In this document: positions 8,278 through 15,546 of the stretch, piece after piece
Position numbering within the stretch: the stretch's first letter is position 1
How the letters are laid out: the number at the start of each line of letters is the position of its first letter
From: Euryarchaeota archaeon UBA346
GTDB taxonomy: Archaea > Thermoplasmatota > E2 > DHVEG-1
Length of the DNA: 22,811 nt
Direction: 5' to 3'
Assembly: GCA_002496355.1 (NCBI GenBank)
Contig: DAJP01000101.1
Coordinates: 1-22,811 of the forward strand
The notes under the pieces: model-generated
Told to the model about the DNA's origin: nothing
The model's input: only the letters and a program-made list of their open reading frames with translations
Database searches by the model: none
Program-made: the position numbers and the translations under genes

Positions 8278-10538
8278 TCATTCCTAATTTTTTTCATGAC
8301 TTCAGAGGCATTATCAACGTATTGAGCGATAATGGTAGCGACTTTCTTGAATTCTCGGATGTTGTTTTTATTCATCCAATCCAACAACATCGTCCTGTTT
8401 TTTATTTCACTAATCATACCTTCTCGACTGATGTCTTTTTCTGCTCTGACTCTCTCGAGAATGTAACTTTTCCCAGAATAAACGAATTTATCTTCAATAG
8501 GATCCCACCGGAACACCTCGTTGGTCAATATCTCCTTCGTGGTCGGATCGATATCGATGATTTCGATGATTTGTTTACATCGTCGTGCTCTTTTGTTTTT
8601 CACCCTGGAGATGACTTGGATGATGACAATATCAAGTGTCTGCAGCATGATACGGGGAATCTCAATTGGTTTTCCTTCCAAACGATGGATGAGCGATTGA
8701 GCTGAATCAGCATGGACCGTTGAATAGGTCGTATGACCGGTCGCCATCGCCTGGAAAAGCACATAGGCTTCCTTTCCTCGAATTTCCCCGACGAGGATGT
8801 ACTCTGGCCGCTGTCTGAGAGCGGCTTTCATTAAGTCGTATAAGTCGATTTCACCGATAACTTTGTTGCCAACGACCTCACCAAAACCGGATCGGACAAC
8901 ACCAGGGATCCAGTTGGGATGTGGCAGATTAATCTCTCGTGTTTCCTCGATGGAGACGATCTTTGATTCCCGGGGGATGAATAAGCAGAGTGCATTCAAT
9001 GTCGAGGTTTTCCCGGCTGCCGTCCCACCAGCGATCAGGGCGTTAATACCATTCTCAACCGCAAGCCACATGTAGGCGACCATCTCAGAGGACATTGTGT
9101 GGAATTCTATGAGATCTGGTGGGGAGAACGGATCTTCACTGAATTTTCTAATCGTAAAGGTCGATCCTTTTGTCGTGACTTCTGTACTCAGTGTCATTTG
9201 GATACGGGACCCATCTGGCATGGTCGCATCCAGCATTGGTTCCGATATCGAGATGTGTTTGCCGCATTTCTGCGCGAGTTTTACAACAAAAGCAGTCAGT
9301 TCGTCTTCATCGTTGAACTGTACGTTACTTTTTAAGGACCCATAGCGACGATGATACAGGAAGATGAAGACACCGGATCCGTCACAGGAGATATCCTCGA
9401 TGTTTGGATCTTTCATGATGATTTCGAGCTTTCCAAGACCGATAGATTCTTTCTCCAGATAATACAAAATTTTTTTCTTCGTCAGTGAATCGATATTCAG
9501 CATGTAATCTTCGATAATGAGGTCGACTTTTTCACCAAGGTATTTATCCTCTCCTTTTATCTCTAGATCACTTGTTTTAAATGCAAATCCATCCAGGGTT
9601 TCCTTTATGAATTTTAAGAGATATTCTTCATCTTTTGACAGTTGCATCTCAAGTAGGACGTATCGTTTATCAAGTGATTCTTTTTCTCGTATGATTTCCA
9701 CATATGCGAAGGGTTCGTGGATCGGGTAAAAATCAATTTCATCAATGCTGTTTTCTTGGTAACCCATCCGTTGTAAGGTATAGGTTTTCAGTTGATTTGC
9801 TTCTTTTAAAAAATGAATCTGACCATCGGGTGTGATTTCATCGATTTTTATTTCTTTTTGGACTGTTGTTTGACTGGTTGTTTCATCTCCGGTTTTTGTC
9901 ACTTGTATTGCAGGGAGTGGTTCTGTTTCAAAGGTCGTAGTCTCTTCTTCAGGAGGAAATACTGAACTTTTCTGTGTGGGTAACGTTGGCTCTTCGATTC
10001 TGGCTGATGGTTGTTCAGAGGGTACTTCCTCATGCACGGGTGCATCATAGTTTGTTGTTGACAGTGAAGAGTCTTGTTCAAGTTTCGGGTCAATATTCAT
10101 CTTTTCCTTAATTTGTTGGTCAAGCCAGGCTGCTTCCTCTGTTTTTACCTGTGCGATGGCTTCTTCAAAATGAGGGATTGATTCCTCTGTTTTTTGTGAT
10201 TTTCTCGCAGGGGCAGGTTTTGTTTTTTGTACACTGGTTTCCTTTTTCTTTTTCTTAAAACCGATACGTTTTTTTGTCTTCACTGGAGTCGTTTTTTTCT
10301 CTTTGGTGTCGGTTTTTTCAGATTCAGTTTTCTTTTTGTTTTCGACATAAAAAACGCTTGGTTTCTGATTGTTTTGAGGAAACGTCCAATTCTCCGATGG
10401 GTTTTCCGACGGTGTTTTCTTACCAGGAGTTCCTAATCGGTTGTTGAAAAGTTGATCGACTTTTTTTTCTATATCTGCTAAAGTCTCTGATTGTGAAGAA
10501 TGGAGGGGTTGTTTTTTATGAGTGTGTTTGTTTTCCAT
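8274..10538 (-). CDS. Type IV pilus/secretion ATPase paralogue with long disordered charged N-terminal tail
   Basis: A 754-residue ATPase of the TadA/FlaI/GspE superfamily. Residues 1 to about 250 are low complexity and rich in Lys, Glu, Thr, Pro and Gln, with lysine clusters such as KKRIGFKKKKKE, and have no recognisable fold. Similarity to the 577-residue paralogue starts near residue 256 (DEIDFYPIHEPFAYVEI). It continues through DISCDGSG, EPMLDATMPDGSRIQ, Walker A GGTAAGKTS (Lys about 510), SIEETREINLPHP, Walker B YILVGEIRG and the His box GHTTYSTVHADS, so catalytic residues are intact. The ATG follows GGAGGGG with 4 nt between. It is the first gene of the minus-strand pilus operon, with a leader of about 125 nt from the best box A. 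The two ATPases might form mixed hexamers or serve two steps (assembly and retraction); the sequence does not decide which. Confidence 0.9.
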   Translation of the reverse strand: MENKHTHKKQPLHSSQSETLADIEKKVDQLFNNRLGTPGKKTPSENPSENWTFPQNNQKPSVFYVENKKKTESEKTDTKEKKTTPVKTKKRIGFKKKKKETSVQKTKPAPARKSQKTEESIPHFEEAIAQVKTEEAAWLDQQIKEKMNIDPKLEQDSSLSTTNYDAPVHEEVPSEQPSARIEEPTLPTQKSSVFPPEEETTTFETEPLPAIQVTKTGDETTSQTTVQKEIKIDEITPDGQIHFLKEANQLKTYTLQRMGYQENSIDEIDFYPIHEPFAYVEIIREKESLDKRYVLLEMQLSKDEEYLLKFIKETLDGFAFKTSDLEIKGEDKYLGEKVDLIIEDYMLNIDSLTKKKILYYLEKESIGLGKLEIIMKDPNIEDISCDGSGVFIFLYHRRYGSLKSNVQFNDEDELTAFVVKLAQKCGKHISISEPMLDATMPDGSRIQMTLSTEVTTKGSTFTIRKFSEDPFSPPDLIEFHTMSSEMVAYMWLAVENGINALIAGGTAAGKTSTLNALCLFIPRESKIVSIEETREINLPHPNWIPGVVRSGFGEVVGNKVIGEIDLYDLMKAALRQRPEYILVGEIRGKEAYVLFQAMATGHTTYSTVHADSAQSLIHRLEGKPIEIPRIMLQTLDIVIIQVISRVKNKRARRCKQIIEIIDIDPTTKEILTNEVFRWDPIEDKFVYSGKSYILERVRAEKDISREGMISEIKNRTMLLDWMNKNNIREFKKVATIIAQYVDNASEVMKKIRNE
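8719..8819 (-). repeat. Near-identical 101-bp tract shared with 7091-7191 (copy 2)
   Basis: Partner of the tract in the downstream ATPase gene; here it encodes residues about 574-607 of the 754-residue ATPase. The single mismatch is synonymous (a Gly codon). Its length, against flanking third-position divergence, fits recent gene conversion between the tandem paralogues. Confidence 0.85.
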
Positions 10539-10689
10539 CGTACCCCTCCATTATCGCTCTCCTACCGATTCCATGCATCCCATCTTCCCAAATTTTTTTT
10601 TTTACACTAAACAAATGTAAATAGAGAAATAATCTGAACTCTACTTTTTGTGCATCTCATCCGACAATTTTTGATATAGTTTGTGCGTA

Positions 10690-10697
10690 TTTATAAC
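10690..10697 (-). promoter_or_regulatory. Probable box A promoter of the pilus operon
   Basis: Read on the minus strand this is TTATAAAT, a good archaeal TATA box. Transcription would start near 10664, leaving a leader of about 125 nt before the ATG at 10538. The 193-bp gap 10539-10731 otherwise holds an 11-base T run (10593-10603, an A run in the transcript) and no gene. A second AT-rich candidate lies at 10702-10710. Confidence 0.45.
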
Positions 10698-10731
10698 TTT
10701 CTTTATATTTCTATGGTATTGATGATAATAT

Positions 10732-10929
10732 TTAGTCTCGAGGTTTCCTGTACCAGAAGATTATCACCAGAAGACCAAGAGCAAACGGCAAAACAAGTAA
10801 ATAATAAATAATGTTAATTTTCCTGAGATATATGGTGATATCAAAACCATTGATATACAAAACTATTAATGCAACGACAATCACAGGAACAATGATACCA
10901 ATGAGTAATGGTATTGCTTCTCGATTCAT
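10732..10929 (-). CDS. Small two-helix membrane protein of unknown function
   Basis: A 65-residue protein with two hydrophobic helices, about residues 5-27 (AIPLLIGIIVPVIVVALIVL) and 40-60 (IIYYLLVLPFALGLLVIIF), ending in a basic FWYRKPRD tail. I do not recognise a family. The frame can be opened 9 bases earlier with a GTG at 10938, but that GTG is part of GTGAGG, which reads better as the ribosome-binding site for the ATG at 10929. It lies upstream of the pilus operon on the same strand, 193 bp away, and is divergent from the COG2403-family gene; its own promoter is not clear. It could be an accessory membrane protein of the pilus cluster, but only proximity suggests that. Real coding status is moderately supported by the coherent membrane topology. 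Confidence 0.6.
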   Translation of the reverse strand: MNREAIPLLIGIIVPVIVVALIVLYINGFDITIYLRKINIIYYLLVLPFALGLLVIIFWYRKPRD

Positions 10930-11015
10930 ATCCCTCACGCTTCAAAAAATAGAATGAGTACACAGTATTTGTAGTTAGTGGATAAAACGTTTTTATAGGG
11001 TATCGGTGAAAAATG

Positions 11016-11023
11016 TATTTATA
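11016..11023 (+). promoter_or_regulatory. Probable box A promoter upstream of the COG2403-family gene
   Basis: TATTTATA lies 34 bases before the ATG at 11057, implying a start of transcription near 11048 and a very short leader. A second candidate, TTTTTATA at 10990-10997, would instead start transcription near 11020. Both argue against translation from the GTG at 11006. Confidence 0.45.
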
Positions 11024-11056
11024 CTGTCATCAGATTCCTGGCTAGACGGGATTTCT

Positions 11057-12394
11057 ATGGTTCAAAAAAGAAAAGTTATTATCATGGGCGCAGCAGGACG
11101 AGATTTCCATAATTTTAATGTGTTCTTCAGGAACAATCCTTCCTATTCTGTGGTTGCATTCACAGCGACACAGATCCCTGATATCGCAGGGAGGAAGTAT
11201 CCTGCGAAGCTTGCAGGGAAACAGTATCCGAAGGGCATCCCGATCTACCCTGAGGAGGAAATCACTGATCTCATAAAAAAATTTAATGTTGATTATGTTG
11301 TTTTCGCATACAGCGATGTACCCTATAATTACGTCATGCAGAAATCAGCGATTGTGAACGCGGCTGGTGCTGATTTCGTTTTACTGGGTCCGAAGAGCAC
11401 GATGCTTGCCTCAAAAAAACCAGTCATCGCGGTCTGCGCTGTGCGGACTGGGAGTGGCAAATCACAAGTCTCACGGAAAATCTTCGAGTTATTACTGAAG
11501 AAAGGTATCAAGGTTGTTTCAATTCGACATCCGATGCCCTATGATAAGGATTTAACCACTCAGGTGTGCCAGCGTTTCGCGAGTTACACGGATTTAGACA
11601 AGTATAACTGCACGATAGAGGAACGAGAGGAATACGAACCCTATATTGACATGGATGGGATTGTCTACGCTGGCGTTGATTATGAGAGGATCCTTCGAAC
11701 CGCAGAAAAAGAAGCAGATGTGATCATCTGGGATGGAGGGAATAATGATTTTTCATTTATCAAACCAGATCTGCTGATTACTATCGCTGATCCTCATCGA
11801 GCAGGGGATGAGCTTGGGTATTACCCAGGAGAGATGAATGTCCGAAGCGCTGATATTGTCATCATTAATAAAGTGAACACTGCTCGAAGGGAGGATATTG
11901 AAACTGTCCGTATGAATATTAAGACGGTCAATCCCACCGCTCAGATTATCGATGGACAATCAACAATCCAAGCGGAAGACAAAAAGATGATCACTGGTAA
12001 ACGCGTCCTTGTGATTGAGGATGGTCCCACGGTCACCCATGGGGGGATGCGCTATGGTGCTGGCCTGGTCGCTGCCAAGGAATTCGGGGCGAAGACGATC
12101 GTGGACCCACGACCATATGCGGTTGGATCAATAGTTGATACGTTTTCTAAGTTTCCTCATCTGACAAACGTACTGCCTGCAATGGGATATGGCAAAAAGC
12201 AGATTCATGAGCTAGAGCAGACCATCAATGACACAAAGTGCGATGTGGTCGTCAGTGGCACCCCTATCGATCTGACACGGATCCTTAAGACGAAGAAACC
12301 TGTTGTCCGCATCAAATACGGTGTTGGTACAAAAACCGCTCAGGAGATCGAGACTCTTCTTGTGAAATTCTTAAAGATGAAGAAATTATTGTAA
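11057..12394 (+). CDS. COG2403-family GTPase / cyclic 2,3-diphosphoglycerate synthetase homologue
   Basis: A 445-residue cytoplasmic protein. The N-terminal Rossmann-like part opens with KVIIMGAAGRDFHNFN (6-21) and is followed by TATQIPDIAGRKYP. A P-loop, VRTGSGKSQ (about 129-137), lies in the middle, with the family motifs SIRHPMPYDKDL, EEREEYEP, VIIWDGGNNDF and EDGPTVTHGGMRYGAG, and DPRPYAVGSI towards the C-terminus. These match the COG2403 'predicted GTPase' family, many members of which are labelled cyclic 2,3-diphosphoglycerate synthetase, the enzyme that closes the ring of 2,3-diphosphoglycerate using ATP. Whether this member makes that solute is not shown. The loop corresponding to the GTPase NKxD motif reads NKVN. 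The GTG at 11006 would add 17 non-homologous residues; the ATG at 11057 places the start just before the Rossmann strand. The 3' end overlaps the convergent RfcS gene by 9 bp. Confidence 0.85.
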   Translation: MVQKRKVIIMGAAGRDFHNFNVFFRNNPSYSVVAFTATQIPDIAGRKYPAKLAGKQYPKGIPIYPEEEITDLIKKFNVDYVVFAYSDVPYNYVMQKSAIVNAAGADFVLLGPKSTMLASKKPVIAVCAVRTGSGKSQVSRKIFELLLKKGIKVVSIRHPMPYDKDLTTQVCQRFASYTDLDKYNCTIEEREEYEPYIDMDGIVYAGVDYERILRTAEKEADVIIWDGGNNDFSFIKPDLLITIADPHRAGDELGYYPGEMNVRSADIVIINKVNTARREDIETVRMNIKTVNPTAQIIDGQSTIQAEDKKMITGKRVLVIEDGPTVTHGGMRYGAGLVAAKEFGAKTIVDPRPYAVGSIVDTFSKFPHLTNVLPAMGYGKKQIHELEQTINDTKCDVVVSGTPIDLTRILKTKKPVVRIKYGVGTKTAQEIETLLVKFLKMKKLL

Positions 12395-13381
12395 TTTCTT
12401 TCCGAAGAGGACGAACTGGGCTAACAGCGACTCAAGCTGTATATGATCATTACTCCCCTCTACGAGTCTGAATTCGATTTCACCGGTTTTTTCCATTAAT
12501 TGGACTTTCTGATCATCAGGGATGGTCAGATCAAAGATGGTTCGATGGATCTGTTTGATGATCTCCTCACCACTTAAACCATAGGTCACGAGAAGTTCGT
12601 AGAGATGGTTTCGGGCTGCCACAAAATTCCCGCCAAGTGCTGTGGTGAGTAGTTTTTTTATCTCCTCAGGTCGAGCGGTTGCTGAGGTTTCGTAGAGCAG
12701 TTCAGCGGTTATCTTCGTGTTGCTCGATGCACCTACCTGAAGCATGTTCACTGCTCGTCGCATGTCACCACGCGCAATGAAAATAAGGGCTTCAAGGCCA
12801 TCTGGGGTGATCTCCAGATGTTCCTTTGTTGCTATCTTCCGAATGAACTTCTTGACGTCATCAGCCGTAAGTGGTTTGAATCGGAAAACCGCGCATCGGG
12901 ATTGTATCGGCTCTATTATCTTTGAAGAATAGTTGACGGATAGGATGAAACGACAGATATGAGTATATTTTTCGATGGTACGTCGAAGGGCGGCTTGTGC
13001 TTCCTGTGTCAGTGAGTCTGCTTCGTCGAGGAAAATGATCTTGAATGTCGCACCAATTGGTGCGGTTCGGGCGAAATCCTTGATTTTCCCACGGATGATG
13101 CCGATCCCTCGTTCATCGCTTGCGTTCAGCTCATTTAAGTTCTGTGACCAATGATGCTCACCGAAGACCTCGTGTGCCAAGGCGAGTGCAGCCGTGGTTT
13201 TCCCCGTCCCGGGGGGTCCTGCGAATATCAGATGGGGAACGTTTTTTGTTGTCACATATGCTTTCAGCCGTTCGGTAATCGCTTCTTGTCCGACGATATC
13301 GGAGAGTGTCTTTGGTCGATATTTTTCTGTCCAGATTTCTTGACTCGCAGGGTATTTGGTTGTTTCTCGGTGGTCATTCAT
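12386..13381 (-). CDS. rfcS: Replication factor C small subunit
   Basis: The clamp-loader small subunit, an AAA+ ATPase that opens PCNA rings onto primed DNA together with RfcL. In 331 residues it shows WTEKYRPKTL (17-26), Walker A GPPGTGKT (55-62), NASDERG (86-92), Walker B FLDEADSL (117-124), sensor 1 SVNYSSK (148-154) and the arginine-finger SRC motif (161-163), followed by the helical lid and collar domains. The frame stays open to 13504, but the ATG at 13381 gives the usual family length and starts directly before the conserved N-terminus. A TATA box at 13410-13417 lies inside the longer frame, which excludes the longer start. No mini-intein was seen in the Walker A region, a common insertion site in archaeal RFC. 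The gene is convergent with the COG2403-family gene, stops overlapping by 9 bp. Confidence 0.96.
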   Translation of the reverse strand: MNDHRETTKYPASQEIWTEKYRPKTLSDIVGQEAITERLKAYVTTKNVPHLIFAGPPGTGKTTAALALAHEVFGEHHWSQNLNELNASDERGIGIIRGKIKDFARTAPIGATFKIIFLDEADSLTQEAQAALRRTIEKYTHICRFILSVNYSSKIIEPIQSRCAVFRFKPLTADDVKKFIRKIATKEHLEITPDGLEALIFIARGDMRRAVNMLQVGASSNTKITAELLYETSATARPEEIKKLLTTALGGNFVAARNHLYELLVTYGLSGEEIIKQIHRTIFDLTIPDDQKVQLMEKTGEIEFRLVEGSNDHIQLESLLAQFVLFGKKLQ

Positions 13382-13409
13382 AATTTTACACTCTGAAATA
13401 GGATAATCC

Positions 13410-13417
13410 TTTATAAT
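13410..13417 (-). promoter_or_regulatory. Probable box A promoter of rfcS
   Basis: On the minus strand this reads ATTATAAA, about 29-36 bases before the ATG at 13381, so the transcript would have only a few leader bases or none. No strong ribosome-binding site lies in front of the ATG, which fits near-leaderless translation. Confidence 0.55.
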
Positions 13418-13603
13418 ACCTTTATGTGTTGCAATTCCGGATGTTCTTTTAATTTTAACCTTAAAAAAGGGTAACAAATGTTCAATTTCATCTCCAGGCA
13501 ACAATAAAAATATGTTTAAATGAAAACTATTACGTGTACATATTTTTTCGTTCTTTTTCTGTTAAGCTTGTATTTTGCTTTTTTGGTATTTTTACAGATA
13601 GTG

Positions 13604-13611
13604 TTTATATA
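13604..13611 (+). promoter_or_regulatory. Probable box A promoter of the signal-peptidase-like gene
   Basis: TTTATATA, a textbook archaeal TATA box, lies 53 bases before the GTG at 13664. It implies transcription from about 13633 and a leader of about 30 nt that contains the ribosome-binding site GAGGTGA (13653-13659). The rest of the 282-bp gap between rfcS and this gene shows no coding frame I would support. Confidence 0.65.
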
Positions 13612-13663
13612 GCTAGTTTGACAAACGTTAGCACGAGACAGAAGGTATACTTGAGGTGATGAA

Positions 13664-14149
13664 GTGAAAAAAAACTTGCTCCGAGCAATACTCAAACTCG
13701 GTGGGTTCCTCATCATTGCCAATCTGCCGTTTCTCACGATTTCACAACTCATTGGAATCGACACATTCATCGATTCATTCAACCATCCAGGATCGTATTT
13801 ATACATCAAGAACAAGGACGTAACAAGCATGAATCCAGCAACAGGATATATCATCATTGAAAAACCAACAGACCAAGCATCCACTATTAGAGAAGGCGAT
13901 AGCATCCTGTGTCATACTATTAAAAACACACTACAACAACGCATCGTCTCCCAGATCTACACAAAGGATGGTATCACGACCTATTATACCACTAGCTATA
14001 ATGAATCCATTGATGCACCACTTTATGAATCCCAAATCATCGGTAAAATCATCGGAACCTCAGAGGATAACATCTGGTATGAGCTCTGTCTCCAAGCATG
14101 GGAGATTTCCATAGAAAAACTCAATATCCTTATCTTTTTCGCAGAATGA
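13664..14149 (+). CDS. Membrane-anchored signal peptidase I-like (S26/S24-fold) protein, probably catalytically impaired
   Basis: A 161-residue protein with one N-terminal hydrophobic segment (about 6-31) and a beta-rich domain. SMNPATGYIIIEKP (55-68) resembles the SMxP...GDIVIV box of archaeal/eukaryal signal peptidase I, with a possible catalytic Ser at 55. QQRIVSQIYTKDGITTYYTT (91-110) aligns with the box that normally carries the general-base His (VHRVV), but here Gln replaces His. SYNESID (111-117) stands where GDNN..D is usual, and IIGKIIG (125-131) matches the closing strand. So the fold is plausible while the Ser-His catalysis looks lost; this assignment is from motif comparison only. 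The GTG start follows GAGGTGA by 4 bases. It precedes gcvPA by 56 bp on the same strand, but a functional link is not evident. Confidence 0.6.
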   Translation: MKKNLLRAILKLGGFLIIANLPFLTISQLIGIDTFIDSFNHPGSYLYIKNKDVTSMNPATGYIIIEKPTDQASTIREGDSILCHTIKNTLQQRIVSQIYTKDGITTYYTTSYNESIDAPLYESQIIGKIIGTSEDNIWYELCLQAWEISIEKLNILIFFAE

Positions 14150-14205
14150 TGATTTCAGAGGATAAGCTTCTTTAACAGCTGATGATTACCCTTGAAGGGG
14201 TACCC

Positions 14206-15546
14206 ATGCAGTTTATACCGAATTCTCCACTTAAAAAAGGCATGTTACAAGACCTAGAATTGCATGACATCAACGATCTTTTTTCAGACATCCCAAAAAA
14301 CTTACAAATCGAAAACCTCAACCTCCCACCAGGTCAAACCCAACAGGATACCGAGGACCAGATGCGACAGTTGGCGAAGAAGAACAAATCATTTTGTGAG
14401 ATGCCAACGTTTCTAGGAGGGGGATATCAGCCGCATTACATCCCAGCCGCAGTTAAATCTATCATATCACGATCGGAGTTCTACACCGCATACACCCCAT
14501 ATCAACCAGAGACCTCACAAGGATTCCTCCACGCGATCTTCGAATACCAAAGCATGGTGGCAGAGCTTACCGGGATGGATGTCTCCAACGCCTCCCTGTA
14601 TGATGGGGCGACTGCTCTTGGCGAAGCAGCCCTAATGTCTACGCGTGTTACAAAGAAAAAAACCTTTGTCATCCCAAAGAATATATCCTGGGAGAAAAAA
14701 AGCATCCTGTGCAATTATACAAAAGGAGCAGGAATCGCCATAAAGGAAGTAGCTTATGATAAAAAAACAGGGACAATCGACCTTGCAGATCTGAAAAAAA
14801 TTATCGATGCAGAAACCGCGGGTGTCTATATTGAGAACCCGAATTTTTTTGGAGTCTTTGAGGATGAAGTGGATGAAATTCAACCCCTGCTTCAGAAAAA
14901 TCACTCCTTGTTCGTCGTCGGTGTCGACCCGGTCTCGCTTGGGATCTGTAAAAGCCCTGGACAGTACGGAGCTGATATCGTCATCGGAGAAGGAAAAAGC
15001 CTTGGCAATCCCCTTGATTTCGGGGGATCAACCTTAGGGATTTTCGCCTGCAGAAACGAGTTCCTACGCCAGATCCCTGGCCGCATCATTGGTATGACGA
15101 AGGACCATCAGGGAAAACGCGCCTTTTGTATGACTCTGCAGACGAGGGAACAGCATATCCGCCGGGAGAAGGCAACTAGTAACATCTGTACAAATGAAGG
15201 CTTATGCATGCTCGCCACCGCCACCTATCTCTCATGGCTGGGTGGGAATGGATTACAAAAGCTTTCTGAAAAAAACTTTGAACGCGGCCAACACCTCGAA
15301 AAACAAATCAGTAAACTATCTGGTTTTTCAAAGATGTTCTCCGGAGTACATTTCAATGAATTCGTCATTCACTGCCCTGATGCAAAAAAAGTACACACCC
15401 ATTTATTACAACAAGGAATACAAGGAGGTCTGTTGTTAGAACAATGGTATCCCGCATTGAAGGACTGTATGTTATTTGGTGTAACAGAGGCTCATAGCGA
15501 GGAAAGCATGACCCAACTGGTTTCACTGCTCAAGGAGGTCTCCTAA
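14206..15546 (+). CDS. gcvPA: Glycine dehydrogenase (decarboxylating) subunit 1
   Basis: The N-terminal-type subunit of the split P-protein of the glycine cleavage system. With subunit 2 it decarboxylates glycine and passes the aminomethyl group to lipoylated H-protein. The 446-residue product begins with the family signature QFIPNS and continues with DINDLFSDIP, PTFLGGGYQPHYIP, FYTAYTPYQPETSQG, SLYDGATALGEA, and later GEGKSLGNPLDFGGSTLG, IPGRIIGMTKD and TLQTREQHIRREKATSNICT. The frame can be opened at 14182, but the ATG at 14206 matches the family N-terminus and has a GAAGGGG ribosome-binding site in front. This subunit does not carry the PLP lysine. No separate promoter is clear in the 56-bp gap after the signal-peptidase-like gene, so read-through is possible. 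The stop overlaps the next start by 1 nt. The T-, H- and L-protein genes are not in the window. Confidence 0.96.
   Translation: MQFIPNSPLKKGMLQDLELHDINDLFSDIPKNLQIENLNLPPGQTQQDTEDQMRQLAKKNKSFCEMPTFLGGGYQPHYIPAAVKSIISRSEFYTAYTPYQPETSQGFLHAIFEYQSMVAELTGMDVSNASLYDGATALGEAALMSTRVTKKKTFVIPKNISWEKKSILCNYTKGAGIAIKEVAYDKKTGTIDLADLKKIIDAETAGVYIENPNFFGVFEDEVDEIQPLLQKNHSLFVVGVDPVSLGICKSPGQYGADIVIGEGKSLGNPLDFGGSTLGIFACRNEFLRQIPGRIIGMTKDHQGKRAFCMTLQTREQHIRREKATSNICTNEGLCMLATATYLSWLGGNGLQKLSEKNFERGQHLEKQISKLSGFSKMFSGVHFNEFVIHCPDAKKVHTHLLQQGIQGGLLLEQWYPALKDCMLFGVTEAHSEESMTQLVSLLKEVS

Noticed and set aside
8235..8705. A 156-codon plus-strand frame antisense to the ATPase junction
   Set aside because: It crosses the stop/start overlap of two clear ATPase genes and has shadow-type composition (Phe, Asp and Ser runs mirroring Lys/Glu and Ile codons).
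10551..10583. A 10-codon upstream open frame (ATG GGA TGC...TAA, minus strand) in the leader of the pilus operon
   Set aside because: No ribosome-binding site supports it, and such short frames occur by chance in a leader of about 125 nt; not enough to call a regulatory uORF.
10593..10603. Run of 11 T on the plus strand, considered as a terminator
   Set aside because: No plus-strand gene ends nearby; in the pilus operon leader it is transcribed as an A run.
12386..12394. 9-bp overlap of the convergent stops of the COG2403-family gene and rfcS, considered as antisense regulation
   Set aside because: Short convergent overlaps are common in compact archaeal genomes and nothing else here points to regulation.
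13516..13905. A 129-codon minus-strand frame overlapping the signal-peptidase-like gene
   Set aside because: It is antisense to a gene with a good TATA box and ribosome-binding site and reads back through that promoter region; no family resemblance.
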